A stretch of DNA of 34,452 nucleotides from Gammaproteobacteria bacterium (GTDB lineage: Bacteria; Pseudomonadota; Gammaproteobacteria; Arenicellales; Poriferihabitantaceae). The stretch covers positions 1 through 34,452 of the forward strand of contig JAPPQJ010000130.1 of the NCBI GenBank assembly GCA_028817015.1. The letters are read 5' to 3'. Shown here piece by piece: positions 1 through 8,114 of the stretch. The notes beneath the pieces were generated by a model, which had not been told where the DNA came from, did not search any database, and worked only from the letters and a program-made list of their open reading frames with translations. How positions within the stretch are numbered: the first letter of the stretch is position 1; every line of letters starts with the position of its first letter. Position numbers and translations under genes: made by a program.

Positions 1-795
1 CTGCACGCCGGCCTGTTTGTTGATGACCATCGCGGTCGCCAAGTTCCAGTCGCGCCCGGAGAAGTTGTCATCGACATAGCCGCGCAAGGTGGCCATGCGC
101 TCGAACACGGTTTGCATGGTTTGCGACCGCAGCGCGGAATCATCAAGGTCGATCAGCGCACGCCGGTAAAACGCCGGGCCGCCGGTCGACATCACCACCG
201 CATCGAAAATGGTCGCTTCCTGCCACGCCTGGCCGCCGTGCGCGACCGCGGTGTAGCCGGCCGCCCGGATTTGGTCCAGCGCGCTGACCAACTCATCCCA
301 GGTTTGCGGCGGCGACAAGCCCAGTTCGTCAAAAATCGCTTTGTTCGCCCACACCCAGTTGGTGGAGTGCACATTGACCGGCGCGGAAATCCACTTGCCG
401 TCGTATTTGGCGAAGCCCTGCAGCGCGCCCGGCACCACCGCGTCCCAGTTCTCGGCCCGCGCCAGGTCGTTCAGGTCGGCGAGTTTGCCCTCGCGCGCCC
501 AGTCGAGGATGTCGAAGCCGAGCATCTGCACCGCGGTCGGGGCGTTGCCGGCGGTCACCCGCGCGCGCAGCACGGTCATCGCCTGTTCGCCGCCGCCGCC
601 GGCCACCGGCATGTCGTTCCAACTGACGCCCTCGCCCTCGAGGTTGTCTTTAAGGACATTCAGGGCCGCGGCCTCGCCGCCGGAAGTCCACCAGTGCAGG
701 ACTTCAACCGAGTCGTCGGCGGTTGCGCTTAGCGGCGCGGCGGCCAATGCCGCCAGCGTCGATGCAAGCGCGAGGTTTTTGTAACGCTTGAACAT
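1..795 (-). CDS. Sugar ABC transporter substrate-binding protein, C-terminus cut by window edge
   Basis: A continuous reading frame runs from ATG at 795 to the window edge (265 codons, no stop), although the ORF track missed it because it is open-ended. The start [20 protein letters not shown] is a Sec signal peptide, with likely cleavage after the Ala-rich stretch ending SATA. The mature part ([16 protein letters not shown], then a [16 protein letters not shown]-type stretch and PQTWDEL) is typical of family 1 extracellular solute-binding proteins for sugars, close to the pseudomonad glucose-binding type. A strong GGAGGAAAATC ribosome site precedes the ATG. It lies 59 bases after the Gfo/Idh/MocA gene on the same strand, so permease and ATPase genes are expected beyond the window. 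The substrate cannot be told from sequence. Confidence 0.88.
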   Translation of the reverse strand, partial: MFKRYKNLALASTLAALAAAPLSATADDSVEVLHWWTSGGEAAALNVLKDNLEGEGVSWNDMPVAGGGGEQAMTVLRARVTAGNAPTAVQMLGFDILDWAREGKLADLNDLARAENWDAVVPGALQGFAKYDGKWISAPVNVHSTNWVWANKAIFDELGLSPPQTWDELVSALDQIRAAGYTAVAHGGQAWQEATIFDAVVMSTGGPAFYRRALIDLDDSALRSQTMQTVFERMATLRGYVDDNFSGRDWNLATAMVINKQAGVQ

Positions 796-854
796 GATTT
801 TCCTCCGAATGGAATGGATGTTGAGTGAAAATGGAATGGGCGGTGAGCGCGCGG

Positions 855-1874
855 CTAATTGGCCTCAGCGGCCGCATCGCCGTAATCGACCGCGACCTGC
901 GCGCCGCTGACCGAGGCCTGCTTGACCGCCGCGGCCACCGCCAACGACTTGACGCCGTCCAGTCCGGTGGCCGCGGGCGCACCCTCGCCGACGGTGGCGC
1001 GCATGAATCGTTCGACCGCTCGAATATACAGATTGTGGCCGCTGAACGCCACCGCCTCCGTACTCGCTGTGGCGCCGGCGGTGCGCAGCGCCACCTCGCC
1101 GACCGGCCGCTGAGTCATCACATCGCGGGCGGTGATGGAGCCGGCCGTGCCGTGCACCTCCAGCCCGGAGCCGGCGTGCGGGTGGGTGAAACTCTCGTGC
1201 GTCTGCACCATCACGCCGGACGGCATGCGCCACACCGACATCACGCTGTCCTCGACACCGCGGCCGAGCGCGCCTTCGGAGTCCATGGCTGCCACTTGCA
1301 CCGGGTCCTCGTCGAGGTGGAATCTGGCGGTGTCGGCGTCGTGCACCACGATGTCGAGGATGACGCCGCCGCCGGCGGACGGGTTGTCGATGCGCCAGCC
1401 GCGCAGGTGGTCGGGCAGCAGGACGGCGTGGAAAATGCGCATGCTGAGGACTTCGCCGATGCGCCCATCGTCGATAAGTTGCTTGATGGCGAGATGCGAG
1501 CCGGCGTTGCGCAGGTGGTGGTTGGTGGCGAACACCACGCCCGCGTCATCCGCGGCGCGCACCATCGCGCGCGCATCGGCGACCGTCAACGCCAGCGGTT
1601 TCTCACACAGTACATGCTTGCCCGCGGTCACCGCCGCCAGCGCCTGCGCAAGGTGCTTCTCGTTGGTGGTGGAGATGTAAACCGCGTCAATGTCGGCGCC
1701 GAGCAAATCCTCCACCGAAGCGGCCGCGCGCGCGATGTCGTGCGCCTCAGCGAACGCGCGGCCGCGCGCCGCATCCGCGCTCATGACCGCCGCCACCTCG
1801 CCGCCGGCCGCGCGAAACGCGCCAATCATGTGCCGTGCCGCAATGTTGCTGGCGCCGATTAACCCCCACCGCAT
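855..1874 (-). CDS. Gfo/Idh/MocA family NAD(P)-dependent oxidoreductase
   Basis: This 339-residue protein should oxidise or reduce a sugar, inositol or related polyol using NAD(P). I placed the start at [12 protein letters not shown] (1874) and not at the track's 2039, because the Rossmann beta strand and GxSxxA loop begin at once and a GGAGAAAG site lies just upstream. The EKP motif ([12 protein letters not shown], about residue 90) supplies the catalytic Lys of the family, and [14 protein letters not shown] holds the conserved HxxD region of the C-terminal domain. The length is normal. It heads an apparent operon with the sugar-binding protein downstream, so it probably acts on the imported substrate. 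Which substrate is unknown. Confidence 0.88.
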   Translation of the reverse strand: MRWGLIGASNIAARHMIGAFRAAGGEVAAVMSADAARGRAFAEAHDIARAAASVEDLLGADIDAVYISTTNEKHLAQALAAVTAGKHVLCEKPLALTVADARAMVRAADDAGVVFATNHHLRNAGSHLAIKQLIDDGRIGEVLSMRIFHAVLLPDHLRGWRIDNPSAGGGVILDIVVHDADTARFHLDEDPVQVAAMDSEGALGRGVEDSVMSVWRMPSGVMVQTHESFTHPHAGSGLEVHGTAGSITARDVMTQRPVGEVALRTAGATASTEAVAFSGHNLYIRAVERFMRATVGEGAPAATGLDGVKSLAVAAAVKQASVSGAQVAVDYGDAAAEAN

Positions 1875-1929
1875 AACTTTCTCCGAATTGAATGGCCGCC
1901 AACCGCGGCCGCTTTGCGAACAAGCGAGC

Positions 1930-1958
1930 ACTCTAAACGGCCCGCCCGCGGGAGTCAA
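1930..1958 (-). promoter_or_regulatory. Sigma-70-like promoter for the oxidoreductase/ABC operon
   Basis: Read on the minus strand, TTGACT (1953-1958) is followed after 17 bases by TAGAGT (1930-1935). That is 5/6 and 4/6 matches to the -35 and -10 boxes at ideal spacing, about 55-60 bases before the oxidoreductase start. Seen by eye only. Confidence 0.45.
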
Positions 1959-1998
1959 ACCGCCCGGGGGCGACCGGCCGCAACGCCAGGTCGAGACA

Positions 1999-2027
1999 AA
2001 AACCGCTTGACGCGCGGATGCGGTTTT
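1999..2027. terminator. Hairpin with A/T flanks, possibly a bidirectional terminator
   Basis: AAAACCGC (1999-2006) and GCGGTTTT (2020-2027) form an 8-bp stem with a 13-base loop. The A tract on one side and T tract on the other make it terminator-like on both strands. The stem is half A-T, so it is weak. Its loop and 3' arm carry CGCGGATGCGG, the exact complement of CCGCATCCGCG in the next hairpin. Confidence 0.4.
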
Positions 2028-2054
2028 CTTAAGGCGCACGCAATCTCAGTAATC

Positions 2055-2101
2055 CCCCCGGGATTTCACCGCATCCGCGGTGCCCCGGGGGTTCTTTTTT
2101 T
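2055..2101 (+). terminator. Strong rho-independent terminator-like hairpin with no obvious gene upstream
   Basis: CCCCCGGG pairs with CCCGGGGG and encloses a second stem, CACCGC/GCGGTG, with a 4-base loop. TTCTTTTTTT follows directly. This is the best intrinsic terminator in the window on the plus strand, yet the only thing upstream on that strand is the antisense of the oxidoreductase. It may end a small RNA or act as an attenuator. Confidence 0.6.
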
Positions 2102-2349
2102 CCAACATGCCCAGCCCTCGCCGCGCCATCCTGTTGAGCGACGGCAACAATTGGTGTCGCGGTCTGCGGGCAATCGGCGTCGACAGCCGCCGTCCGGACT
2201 GTCACCGGGTGGCGGAAAAACTCCTTCTGGCGGACCAGAAACTGGCCCAATATGCCGCAAAAGAATCCCCGCCTGTGCCGAAAAACGAGTCGATGCTCGC
2301 ATTGCCATCAATGCGTTGCCGGGTGTCATCGATAAGCGCAAAAACCGTC

Positions 2350-2378
2350 ATCACATCGGCTTTCCTCAAAGGTATAAT
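2350..2378 (+). promoter_or_regulatory. Sigma-70 promoter for metF
   Basis: ATCACA (2350-2355, 4/6 match) and a perfect TATAAT (2373-2378) are separated by 17 bases. Transcription would begin near 2385, leaving a leader of about 30 bases before the TTG start of metF. The perfect -10 rules out the track's ORF start at 2378, which lies inside it. Confidence 0.6.
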
Positions 2379-2416
2379 TGCCGCATTTGACGCTCCCGCG
2401 AAACCGGCAAATAAAA

Positions 2417-3343
2417 TTGTCCACAACCGACTCATCCCCGGCGCAAGTTCCAAGCCGACTCAAAGCCGCGTTTGAGTCCGGCAAGTTCGTGGTGACCTGC
2501 GAGTTGTCGCCGCCGAAGGGCGCCGATTTGTCCGCGCTGTTCGCCAAGGCGGAACGGTTGCGCGATGCCGCGGATGCGTTCAACCTGACCGATTCGGCGG
2601 CGGCGCGCATGACCATGGACCCGGCGGCCGCCGGTCACCACCTGCTCAAGCGCGGCATCGAGCCCATCGTGCAAATCACCTCGCGCGACAAGAACCGCAT
2701 CGCCATCCAAAGCGGCATGTTGGGCGCGGCGGCACTGGGCATTTCCAACCTGGTCGTCATGGGCGGCGACCCGCCGCGCATCGGTGATCATCCCGAAGCC
2801 AAGGGCGTCAACGACCTGTTTTCATCCGAGATCATCGCCGCCGCCAGCGCCCTCAACAACGGTGCCGACCACGCCGGCAACCCGCTCAAAGGCGGCACCG
2901 ACTTCCTCGTCGGCAGCGTGTGCAATCCGGGTGCCGGCGACCTGGATGCCGAAGTCGAAAACACGCGGCGCAAGCGCGATGCGGGGGCGCGGTTTTTTCA
3001 GACCCAGGCGATTTACCGGATCGATCAGTTGCAGGCCTTCCTGGAGCGCCTGAACGACCCCGGCATCACCATTTTAGCCGGGATCATCCCGGTCAAATCG
3101 GTCAAGATGGCGACCTACATGAACCAGCGCGTGCCGGGCATCGACATCCCGGAGGCCGTGATCGAGCGCATCTTTGCCGCCGAGCGCGCCGGGCGCGTGG
3201 TCGAGGAGAGTTTAGAGATCGCGGCGTCCACCATCGGCGGTCTGCAAGCCTTGTGCGGCGGCGTTCACATCATGGCGGTGGGCTGGGAAAAGCATATCCC
3301 GGCGCTGTTGGCGCGCGCCGGACTGGCGGTTAATCGGAATTGA
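2417..3343 (+). CDS. metF: Methylenetetrahydrofolate reductase (MetF-like)
   Basis: Reduces 5,10-methylene-THF to 5-methyl-THF, the methyl donor for methionine synthesis. The protein is 308 residues from a TTG start at 2417. No in-frame ATG occurs before the catalytic region, and the track start at 2378 overlaps the -10 box. Residues matching the E. coli catalytic set are visible: Glu29 in VTCELSPP, Asp118 in VVMGGDPP and the Gln of ARFFQTQAIY. The ELSPPKG form, instead of the E. coli FEFFPP, points to the branch of the family found in many alphaproteobacteria, archaea and Moorella-like organisms. The electron donor of that branch is not always NADH. It appears to be a single-gene unit, convergent with the DUF2237 gene 19 bases away. 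The weak ribosome site makes the exact start uncertain. Confidence 0.85.
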   Translation: MSTTDSSPAQVPSRLKAAFESGKFVVTCELSPPKGADLSALFAKAERLRDAADAFNLTDSAAARMTMDPAAAGHHLLKRGIEPIVQITSRDKNRIAIQSGMLGAAALGISNLVVMGGDPPRIGDHPEAKGVNDLFSSEIIAAASALNNGADHAGNPLKGGTDFLVGSVCNPGAGDLDAEVENTRRKRDAGARFFQTQAIYRIDQLQAFLERLNDPGITILAGIIPVKSVKMATYMNQRVPGIDIPEAVIERIFAAERAGRVVEESLEIAASTIGGLQALCGGVHIMAVGWEKHIPALLARAGLAVNRN

Positions 3344-3362
3344 CCCGGCGGCCGGTATCACC

Positions 3363-3743
3363 TCAGGACAAATCGATGGCGTGGGATTTGAGGTCGGCGA
3401 AGTCGATGATTTCAAGCACGCTTTCATGCGTGGCCCGCAACACCACCCGCGGCGCCATGCCGGCCTCGAACGCTTCCTTCCACCGCGCCGCGCACAGGCA
3501 CCATCTGTCGCCCTCCTTCAAGCCGGGGAAGCGGAATTGCGGAACCGGCGTGGACAGGTCGTTGCCCCGCGCCTTGCTGAATTCCAGGAACGCATCGGTG
3601 GCTACGATGCACACGGTATGTGCGCCCAGGTCCTCGGGCCCGGTTTCACAACAGCCGCTGCGGGTGAACCCGGTCAACGGCGATATGGAGCAGACGGCGA
3701 GGGGCTCTCCCAACACGCTGCGCTGATTCTGCGGCCAGTTCAT
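3363..3743 (-). CDS. DUF2237 family protein
   Basis: A 126-residue protein that matches the DUF2237 pattern from end to end: NVLG-like start (QRSVLGEPLAVCSISPLTGF), TRSGCCETGPEDLGAHTVC, FLEFSKARGNDLSTP, then FPGLKEGDRWCLCAARWKEA. The many conserved Cys residues (CS, CCETG, VC, CLC) and Asp/Glu suggest metal or redox chemistry, but I know of no proven function for this family. The length is that of the whole family, so it is intact. It is a single gene, convergent with metF, with its own likely promoter near 3804-3833. Confidence 0.85.
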   Translation of the reverse strand: MNWPQNQRSVLGEPLAVCSISPLTGFTRSGCCETGPEDLGAHTVCIVATDAFLEFSKARGNDLSTPVPQFRFPGLKEGDRWCLCAARWKEAFEAGMAPRVVLRATHESVLEIIDFADLKSHAIDLS

Positions 3744-3803
3744 CGATTCGTTTGCTCAGGTGGTTGCGCCGAAGCGCTTCGCTCGGGGAATTCGGATGCG
3801 GCT

Positions 3804-3833
3804 ATTTTACCCGTTAATTTCCCGCGCCGGTAA
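3804..3833 (-). promoter_or_regulatory. Probable promoter for the DUF2237 gene
   Basis: On the minus strand TTACCG (3828-3833) and TAAAAT (3804-3809) are 18 bases apart, giving a leader of about 55 bases before the ATG at 3743. Moderate matches seen by eye. Confidence 0.4.
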
Positions 3834-3986
3834 CCCTTTGTTTAATGCCGCTGCATTTCGGGCTTTGGTGGGTGATGTATGGCGATGGTTTGGCGGGGGG
3901 CGGGCATTCCGGCCTCCAGCCGTTGCAGCGGTGCAGTCAAGCCGGCGGTTGCGCGTTGAAGCCGCGCACCCGAAAGCCGGGGTATA

Positions 3987-4784
3987 TTATCCGCCCGCCG
4001 GCTTGCTTTGCTTCAAGGGGCGGGAGTCCGTCGTGTTTGCGGCATGATGCACCCTCATCGAATAATGCCGGCGCCCCGACTCGGCCCCGTGCGCCGCGTA
4101 GTTATATTCATACAGGTCAAACCGCCCTCGCGCGCCGAACAGCAACGTCGTGGTGCGCGTGCCGTAGCGCGCACCGGTGACGAAAATCGACGAGAAGCGC
4201 GCGGCATCGGCATCAGCGCCGGCCGCCCGGGTCGCATCTTTCATCATCTGCGCCAGATCGTCGCTGCGCAGCGCGCGGTCGCCGGAAATTCGCTCTTTAA
4301 GCAACCGCACACCGCGCGCCATTTTCGGCCACGGATCATCAAGCGCGCCGTTGCTGATGCTGTGAAAACCGCTTTCCAGCCGGCGCCCGGCGGCCTCCCC
4401 GCTGGCGAAGCAATACAGTTGCCCCGGCTCGCCGTATATCAGGTTGAACGGACTGAAATCGCGGTGCGCGGTGCGCAGGAATTCGCCGTAGTCTTCGGGG
4501 GTGTCCGAGCCGCGCAGAAATCGCACCGGCAAATCGCCGCGGCTGCGCGCCCCGGTCCTGGCCGGTTGGGCCGGGCGGCGGTTGGTAACCGCCGCGATTC
4601 GCCCGCGTGTATTGACCCCGAACCAAGTCCCCCCGGCGCGCCCGTCGCGTCCGGCCAGAATGCCGGGCTGATCCGGCCAGTAGCGCATCGCTTCGCTGGG
4701 GCGGGCGTGGTATTCGTCCCGGTTGGCGGCAATGATCAGCGGGTAGCGGCGATGCTGGTCAACGGCGATGAAGACAATGCACAT
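3987..4784 (-). CDS. TANGO2/NRDE family protein
   Basis: A 265-residue protein beginning MCIVFIAVDQHRRYPLIIAA and running straight into the hallmark NRDE motif (AANRDEYHARPS). Other family features are GGTWFGVNTRGRIAAVTNRR, the SNG turn in HSISNGALDDPWPK and a late FVTGARYGTRTTT stretch. I moved the start from 4853 to 4784 because the family begins with Met-Cys; the Cys2 could serve as an N-terminal nucleophile after Met removal, as proposed for the Ntn-like fold. The bacterial function is unknown; eukaryotic TANGO2 is linked to Golgi organisation, acyl-CoA and haem handling. It is divergent from mlaA and probably monocistronic. Confidence 0.85.
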   Translation of the reverse strand: MCIVFIAVDQHRRYPLIIAANRDEYHARPSEAMRYWPDQPGILAGRDGRAGGTWFGVNTRGRIAAVTNRRPAQPARTGARSRGDLPVRFLRGSDTPEDYGEFLRTAHRDFSPFNLIYGEPGQLYCFASGEAAGRRLESGFHSISNGALDDPWPKMARGVRLLKERISGDRALRSDDLAQMMKDATRAAGADADAARFSSIFVTGARYGTRTTTLLFGARGRFDLYEYNYAAHGAESGRRHYSMRVHHAANTTDSRPLKQSKPAGG

Positions 4785-4938
4785 GGGCGCGGTTAATGAG
4801 GTGCAAAGTGGCGCGGGGTCATGATAGCGGGTGATGCAACAGATCACCATCATATGATATTCCCGGCCCGCGAAATTGCCGGGCGGCCCGGTCAGCCGCC
4901 ATACCGGGTATCTTGGGTGTGAGATTGGCCCGGGCCCG

Positions 4939-4947
4939 TGATATACT
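4939..4947 (+). promoter_or_regulatory. Extended -10 promoter for mlaA
   Basis: TGATATACT combines an extended -10 TG element with TATACT (5/6), 34 bases before the mlaA ATG. No good -35 box lies at 17 bases, which is acceptable for the extended -10 class. Confidence 0.45.
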
Positions 4948-4980
4948 CAACGCCGCCTTATTAACCTCCACTTAACCCCC

Positions 4981-5784
4981 ATGATCCCGGTGGTCCCAGT
5001 GAAAATAAATACTCAGATTTTTCGCATCGTTCTTATTGTCGGCCTGGCGGTCTTAAGCGGTGGCTGCGCCGCGACTTCAAGCCAGTTTGGGCAAAATGCC
5101 GAAACCGAAGCCCGGCGCGGCGACCGTGACCCGCTCATTCGATTCAACCGCTCAATGCTGGACGCAAACTTAAAAGTCGACCGCTATGTCCTGAAACCGG
5201 CCGCCAGGATCTACGCCAGACTCCCCCAGCCGGTGCGCAGCGGGGTCGGCAATTTCTTTTCCAATCTGGGCGAGCCGACCACCATCGCCAATGACCTGTT
5301 GCAGGGTAAACTGGCCCACGCCGGTCGCGATACCGGCCGCTTCGTGATCAATACGCTGGTCGGCTGGCTGGGCACGGTCGATGTGGCGAGCGCCATCGGG
5401 CTGCCCAAACGCGAAGAGGATTTCGGCCAGACCCTGGCGGTGTGGGGCGTGCCCGCCGGGCCCTATCTGGTGCTGCCGCTGCTCGGGCCGAGCAACCTGC
5501 GCGACTTGACCGGGCAGTTCACGCCGGAATACTTTAACACCGACCTGACCGCTGACCTCGAGTATCCGGCGTCGCTGTATGTCACCGGCCTGGAAGCGGT
5601 TCACGCCCGCGCCGGGTTCCTCGGCGCCGACCAGGCGCTTGAGTTGCAGCCGGACAAGTATCTGTTCCTGCGCGAAGCATACCGGCAGGAGCGCGCGTTG
5701 TTGATCGATGACCGCGACCCGCAAGACGGCGCCGGCGAAGACGGATTTATCGATGAACTGCTCGAAGAAGAAGGCGCGAACTGA
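4981..5784 (+). CDS. mlaA: MlaA (VacJ) family outer-membrane phospholipid-trafficking lipoprotein
   Basis: MlaA sits in the outer membrane and removes phospholipids from the outer leaflet, passing them to periplasmic MlaC. The 267-residue protein has a signal peptide with a clear lipobox, AVLSGGC (Cys29), after which the mature chain begins. Family motifs are DPLIRFNRSMLDANLKVDRYVLKP, then NFFSNLGEPTTIANDLLQGK and FGQTLAVWGVPAGPYLVLPLLGPSNLRD; the last is the donut/pore region. The acidic C-terminus (DELLEEEGAN) is not unusual. An in-frame GTG at 4999 gives a more compact signal peptide and has GGTGG upstream, so it is a real alternative start. The rest of the mla system is not in this window. 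apaH follows after 33 bases. Confidence 0.92.
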   Translation: MIPVVPVKINTQIFRIVLIVGLAVLSGGCAATSSQFGQNAETEARRGDRDPLIRFNRSMLDANLKVDRYVLKPAARIYARLPQPVRSGVGNFFSNLGEPTTIANDLLQGKLAHAGRDTGRFVINTLVGWLGTVDVASAIGLPKREEDFGQTLAVWGVPAGPYLVLPLLGPSNLRDLTGQFTPEYFNTDLTADLEYPASLYVTGLEAVHARAGFLGADQALELQPDKYLFLREAYRQERALLIDDRDPQDGAGEDGFIDELLEEEGAN

Positions 5785-5817
5785 CCCCGAATAAACGCGC
5801 AGCGGATGCGGCGGCAG

Positions 5818-6663
5818 ATGGCCGTTTACGCGATCGGGGATATCCAGGGCTGTGTCGTGCCCCTGGAGGAAATGCTCGACATACTGCGCTTCGAACCGCG
5901 CCGCGACCAGTTATGGCTGACCGGGGACCTGGTCAACCGCGGGCGCCATTCCCTCGAAACCCTGCGCCTGGTGACGCGCCTCGGAGACAGTGTGGTCGCG
6001 GTGCTGGGCAATCACGATCTGCACCTGTTGGCGGTGGCGGCCGGGGTTCGGGAGTCGCGCCCGGGCGACACCCTGGAGCCGATTCTGCGCGCCCCTGACC
6101 GCCACGAACTGCTCGACTGGCTGCGCCGCCGGCCGCTGGCATACTGGGACAAGCGCCCCGAGTTGGGCCGCAAATCGCTGATGGTGCACGCCGGCATCTA
6201 CCCCGGATGGCGCAAAAAAGACGTGGCCCGACGGGCCGCTGAGATCGAAAGCCTGCTGCGCGGCGAGCATGGCGACGGCGACTACCGCCGGTTTCTGCAC
6301 CGCATGTACGGCCGCGGCCCGTTGCGCTGGGATGCGCCGATGGAGCGCTGGCAGCGCGCCACATTCATCACCAATGCATTCACCCGGATGCGCTACTGCA
6401 CCCGGCACGGCGACCTCGACTTCGACCACACCGGGCCGCCCGGCAGCCAGCCGCAGGGGCTGGTGCCGTGGTTTGAGCACCCGGAGCGCAAGTGCCGCAA
6501 CTGGCGAATCGTGTTCGGCCACTGGTCGGCGTTGAATTTCATCCGAAGCGGCCATGTCGTCGGCCTCGACAGCGGCTGCATCTGGGGCCGCGCGCTGACC
6601 GCGATTCGCCTCGACGGCGAGCGCGCCGGGAAATACTGGCAGGTGCGGTGCGGGAAATGCTGA
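5818..6663 (+). CDS. apaH: Bis(5'-nucleosyl)-tetraphosphatase, symmetrical
   Basis: Hydrolyses Ap4A to two ADP and removes Np4A caps from RNA. It is a PPP-superfamily metallophosphatase of 281 residues, close to the 280 of E. coli. Metal-site motifs are in order: GDIQG (residues 7-11), GDLVNRG, GNHDLHLLAV and the His of VHAGIYPGW, with a late FGHWSAL. GDIQG instead of GDIHG is also usual in pseudomonads. I chose the ATG at 5818 (MAVYAIGD, as in E. coli MATYLIGD) over 5806, which adds only MRRQ. It follows mlaA closely and is followed after 55 bases by the aminopeptidase gene, so the three may be co-transcribed. Confidence 0.93.
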   Translation: MAVYAIGDIQGCVVPLEEMLDILRFEPRRDQLWLTGDLVNRGRHSLETLRLVTRLGDSVVAVLGNHDLHLLAVAAGVRESRPGDTLEPILRAPDRHELLDWLRRRPLAYWDKRPELGRKSLMVHAGIYPGWRKKDVARRAAEIESLLRGEHGDGDYRRFLHRMYGRGPLRWDAPMERWQRATFITNAFTRMRYCTRHGDLDFDHTGPPGSQPQGLVPWFEHPERKCRNWRIVFGHWSALNFIRSGHVVGLDSGCIWGRALTAIRLDGERAGKYWQVRCGKC

Positions 6664-6718
6664 GCGGCGCGCGGCCCCGAGCCGGGTCTCCCTGTCGCCT
6701 CCTTGCAACTGACAGAAA

Positions 6719-8008
6719 ATGGCCCAATCGATCGAGCCGCTGCTGCGGTTTTTAGACGCCTCGCCGACGCCGTTCCATGCCGTGGCCGGCATCGCGGCGC
6801 GGTTGCGCGCGGCCGGTTATGCGGCGGTGGCGGAGCGGGAGCGGTGGCGGCCGGCGGCGGTGGGCAAGTATTATTTCACCCGCAACGACTCCTCGCTGGT
6901 GGCGGTGAACCTGCACCGCCCACCGGCTGAGCACGGCTTTCGCCTGGTCGGCGCGCACACCGACAGCCCGTGCCTCAAGGTCAAGCCCAACGCGGTGACC
7001 CACAACAACGGCTACGCCAAACTGGCGGTCGAGGTATACGGCGGCGCGCTGTTGAATCCGTGGTTCGACCGCGGCCTCAGCCTGGCCGGCAGGGTCACCG
7101 TGCGCACCGCCGCCGGCCGCATCGAAAACCGCTTGATTAATTTCGCGCGGCCGCTCGCCTTCATCCCCAGTTTAGCCATTCACCTCGACCGCGACGCCAA
7201 CGACAACCGCAGCATCAACAAACAAAAGGATCTGCCGGCGGTGCTGTGCCGGGTTTCCAAACGGGCCCCGGACTTTCAACGACTGCTGCGCGCGCAACTG
7301 GCCCGCCAATACCGGCGGTTGCCGGTGGATGCGGTGCTGGCCTTTGAGTTGTGCCTGTATGACTGCCAGGCGGCGGAAATCGTCGGGCTGAAAAACGAGT
7401 TCATCGCCTCCGCCCGCCTCGACAACCTGCTGAGTTGCCACGCCGGCCTGGAGGCGCTGCTGGCGGCCGGCAAAAAAACCAACAACATCCTGGTGCTGAA
7501 CGACCACGAGGAAGTCGGCAGCGTCTCGGCCAGCGGCGCCGACGGACTGTTCCTGCACGCCATCCTGCGGCGCCTGTGCGCCGATGAGCCCGGCCTCGAC
7601 CGGGCGCTTAGCCGCTCGATGATGGTGTCGGCCGACAACGCCCACGGCGTGCACCCCAACTACGCGCACAAACACGAGCCCAACCACCAGCCGCTGCTGA
7701 ACGCCGGCCCGGTGATCAAGGTCAACAGCAACCAAAGATACGCCACCAACTCGGAAACCGCCGCCGTGTTCCGCCAGGTGTGCGAGCGCGCCGGCCTGCC
7801 GTTTCAGACCGTCGTGGTGCGCTCGGACCTGGCGTGCGGCTCCACCATCGGCCCGATCACCGCCGCCCGGCTGGGCATCCGCACCGTCGATATCGGCGTG
7901 CCGCAACTGGGCATGCACTCGGTCCGCGAACTGGCCGGAGTGAAAGATCAGCGCATCTTGACGGCGGCGCTGAAGGGGTTTTACGAGATCGCCGACTGGC
8001 CGTTTTAA
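6719..8008 (+). CDS. apeB: M18 family aminopeptidase
   Basis: A cytosolic dinuclear-zinc aminopeptidase that removes N-terminal, often acidic, residues from peptides. At 429 residues it has full family length. The metal and catalytic residues are all present: His80 and Asp82 in GAHTDSP, Asp235 in SARLDN, Glu264-Glu265 in LNDHEEVGS, Asp306 in SADNAHGVHPN and His400 in LGMHSVRE. The start MAQSIEPLLRFLDASPTPFHAV matches the family N-terminus. It is the last plus-strand gene before a convergent junction at 8008/8115, where I see no strong terminator. Substrate preference cannot be read from sequence. Confidence 0.92.
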   Translation: MAQSIEPLLRFLDASPTPFHAVAGIAARLRAAGYAAVAERERWRPAAVGKYYFTRNDSSLVAVNLHRPPAEHGFRLVGAHTDSPCLKVKPNAVTHNNGYAKLAVEVYGGALLNPWFDRGLSLAGRVTVRTAAGRIENRLINFARPLAFIPSLAIHLDRDANDNRSINKQKDLPAVLCRVSKRAPDFQRLLRAQLARQYRRLPVDAVLAFELCLYDCQAAEIVGLKNEFIASARLDNLLSCHAGLEALLAAGKKTNNILVLNDHEEVGSVSASGADGLFLHAILRRLCADEPGLDRALSRSMMVSADNAHGVHPNYAHKHEPNHQPLLNAGPVIKVNSNQRYATNSETAAVFRQVCERAGLPFQTVVVRSDLACGSTIGPITAARLGIRTVDIGVPQLGMHSVRELAGVKDQRILTAALKGFYEIADWPF

Positions 8009-8114
8009 TGTTTCGCCTCAGCCGCAAACATGGCCCCCGCCAGGGCCGGCTGCGGGCGGCAACCGCGCATTTCGCGGCCGGCCGCTTTGCTCAAACCGCG
8101 CCGCGCGCCGAGCC

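Larger units (their letters stand above)
1875..2416. other. 542-base intergenic region between divergent genes
   Basis: No convincing gene is present. The track ORFs here (2080-2475 +, 2066-2341 - and 2202-2453 -) have no recognisable domain, and the last also runs across the metF start on the opposite strand. The region holds the promoter of the minus-strand operon, two hairpins with T tracts (1999-2027 and 2055-2101), roughly 250 bases of unassigned sequence, and the metF promoter. The unassigned part could hide a small RNA or a decayed gene; I see no tRNA-like or known riboswitch core in it. Confidence 0.6.

Noticed and set aside
2080-2475. 131-residue plus-strand ORF before metF
   Set aside because: It starts inside the terminator hairpin, has no domain and runs into metF in another frame.
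5911-6792. 293-residue antisense ORF across apaH
   Set aside because: It has no recognisable motif and lies opposite a complete ApaH.
8009-8114. GC-rich inverted repeats at the apeB convergent junction as a terminator
   Set aside because: The stems are short and no T run follows on either strand.
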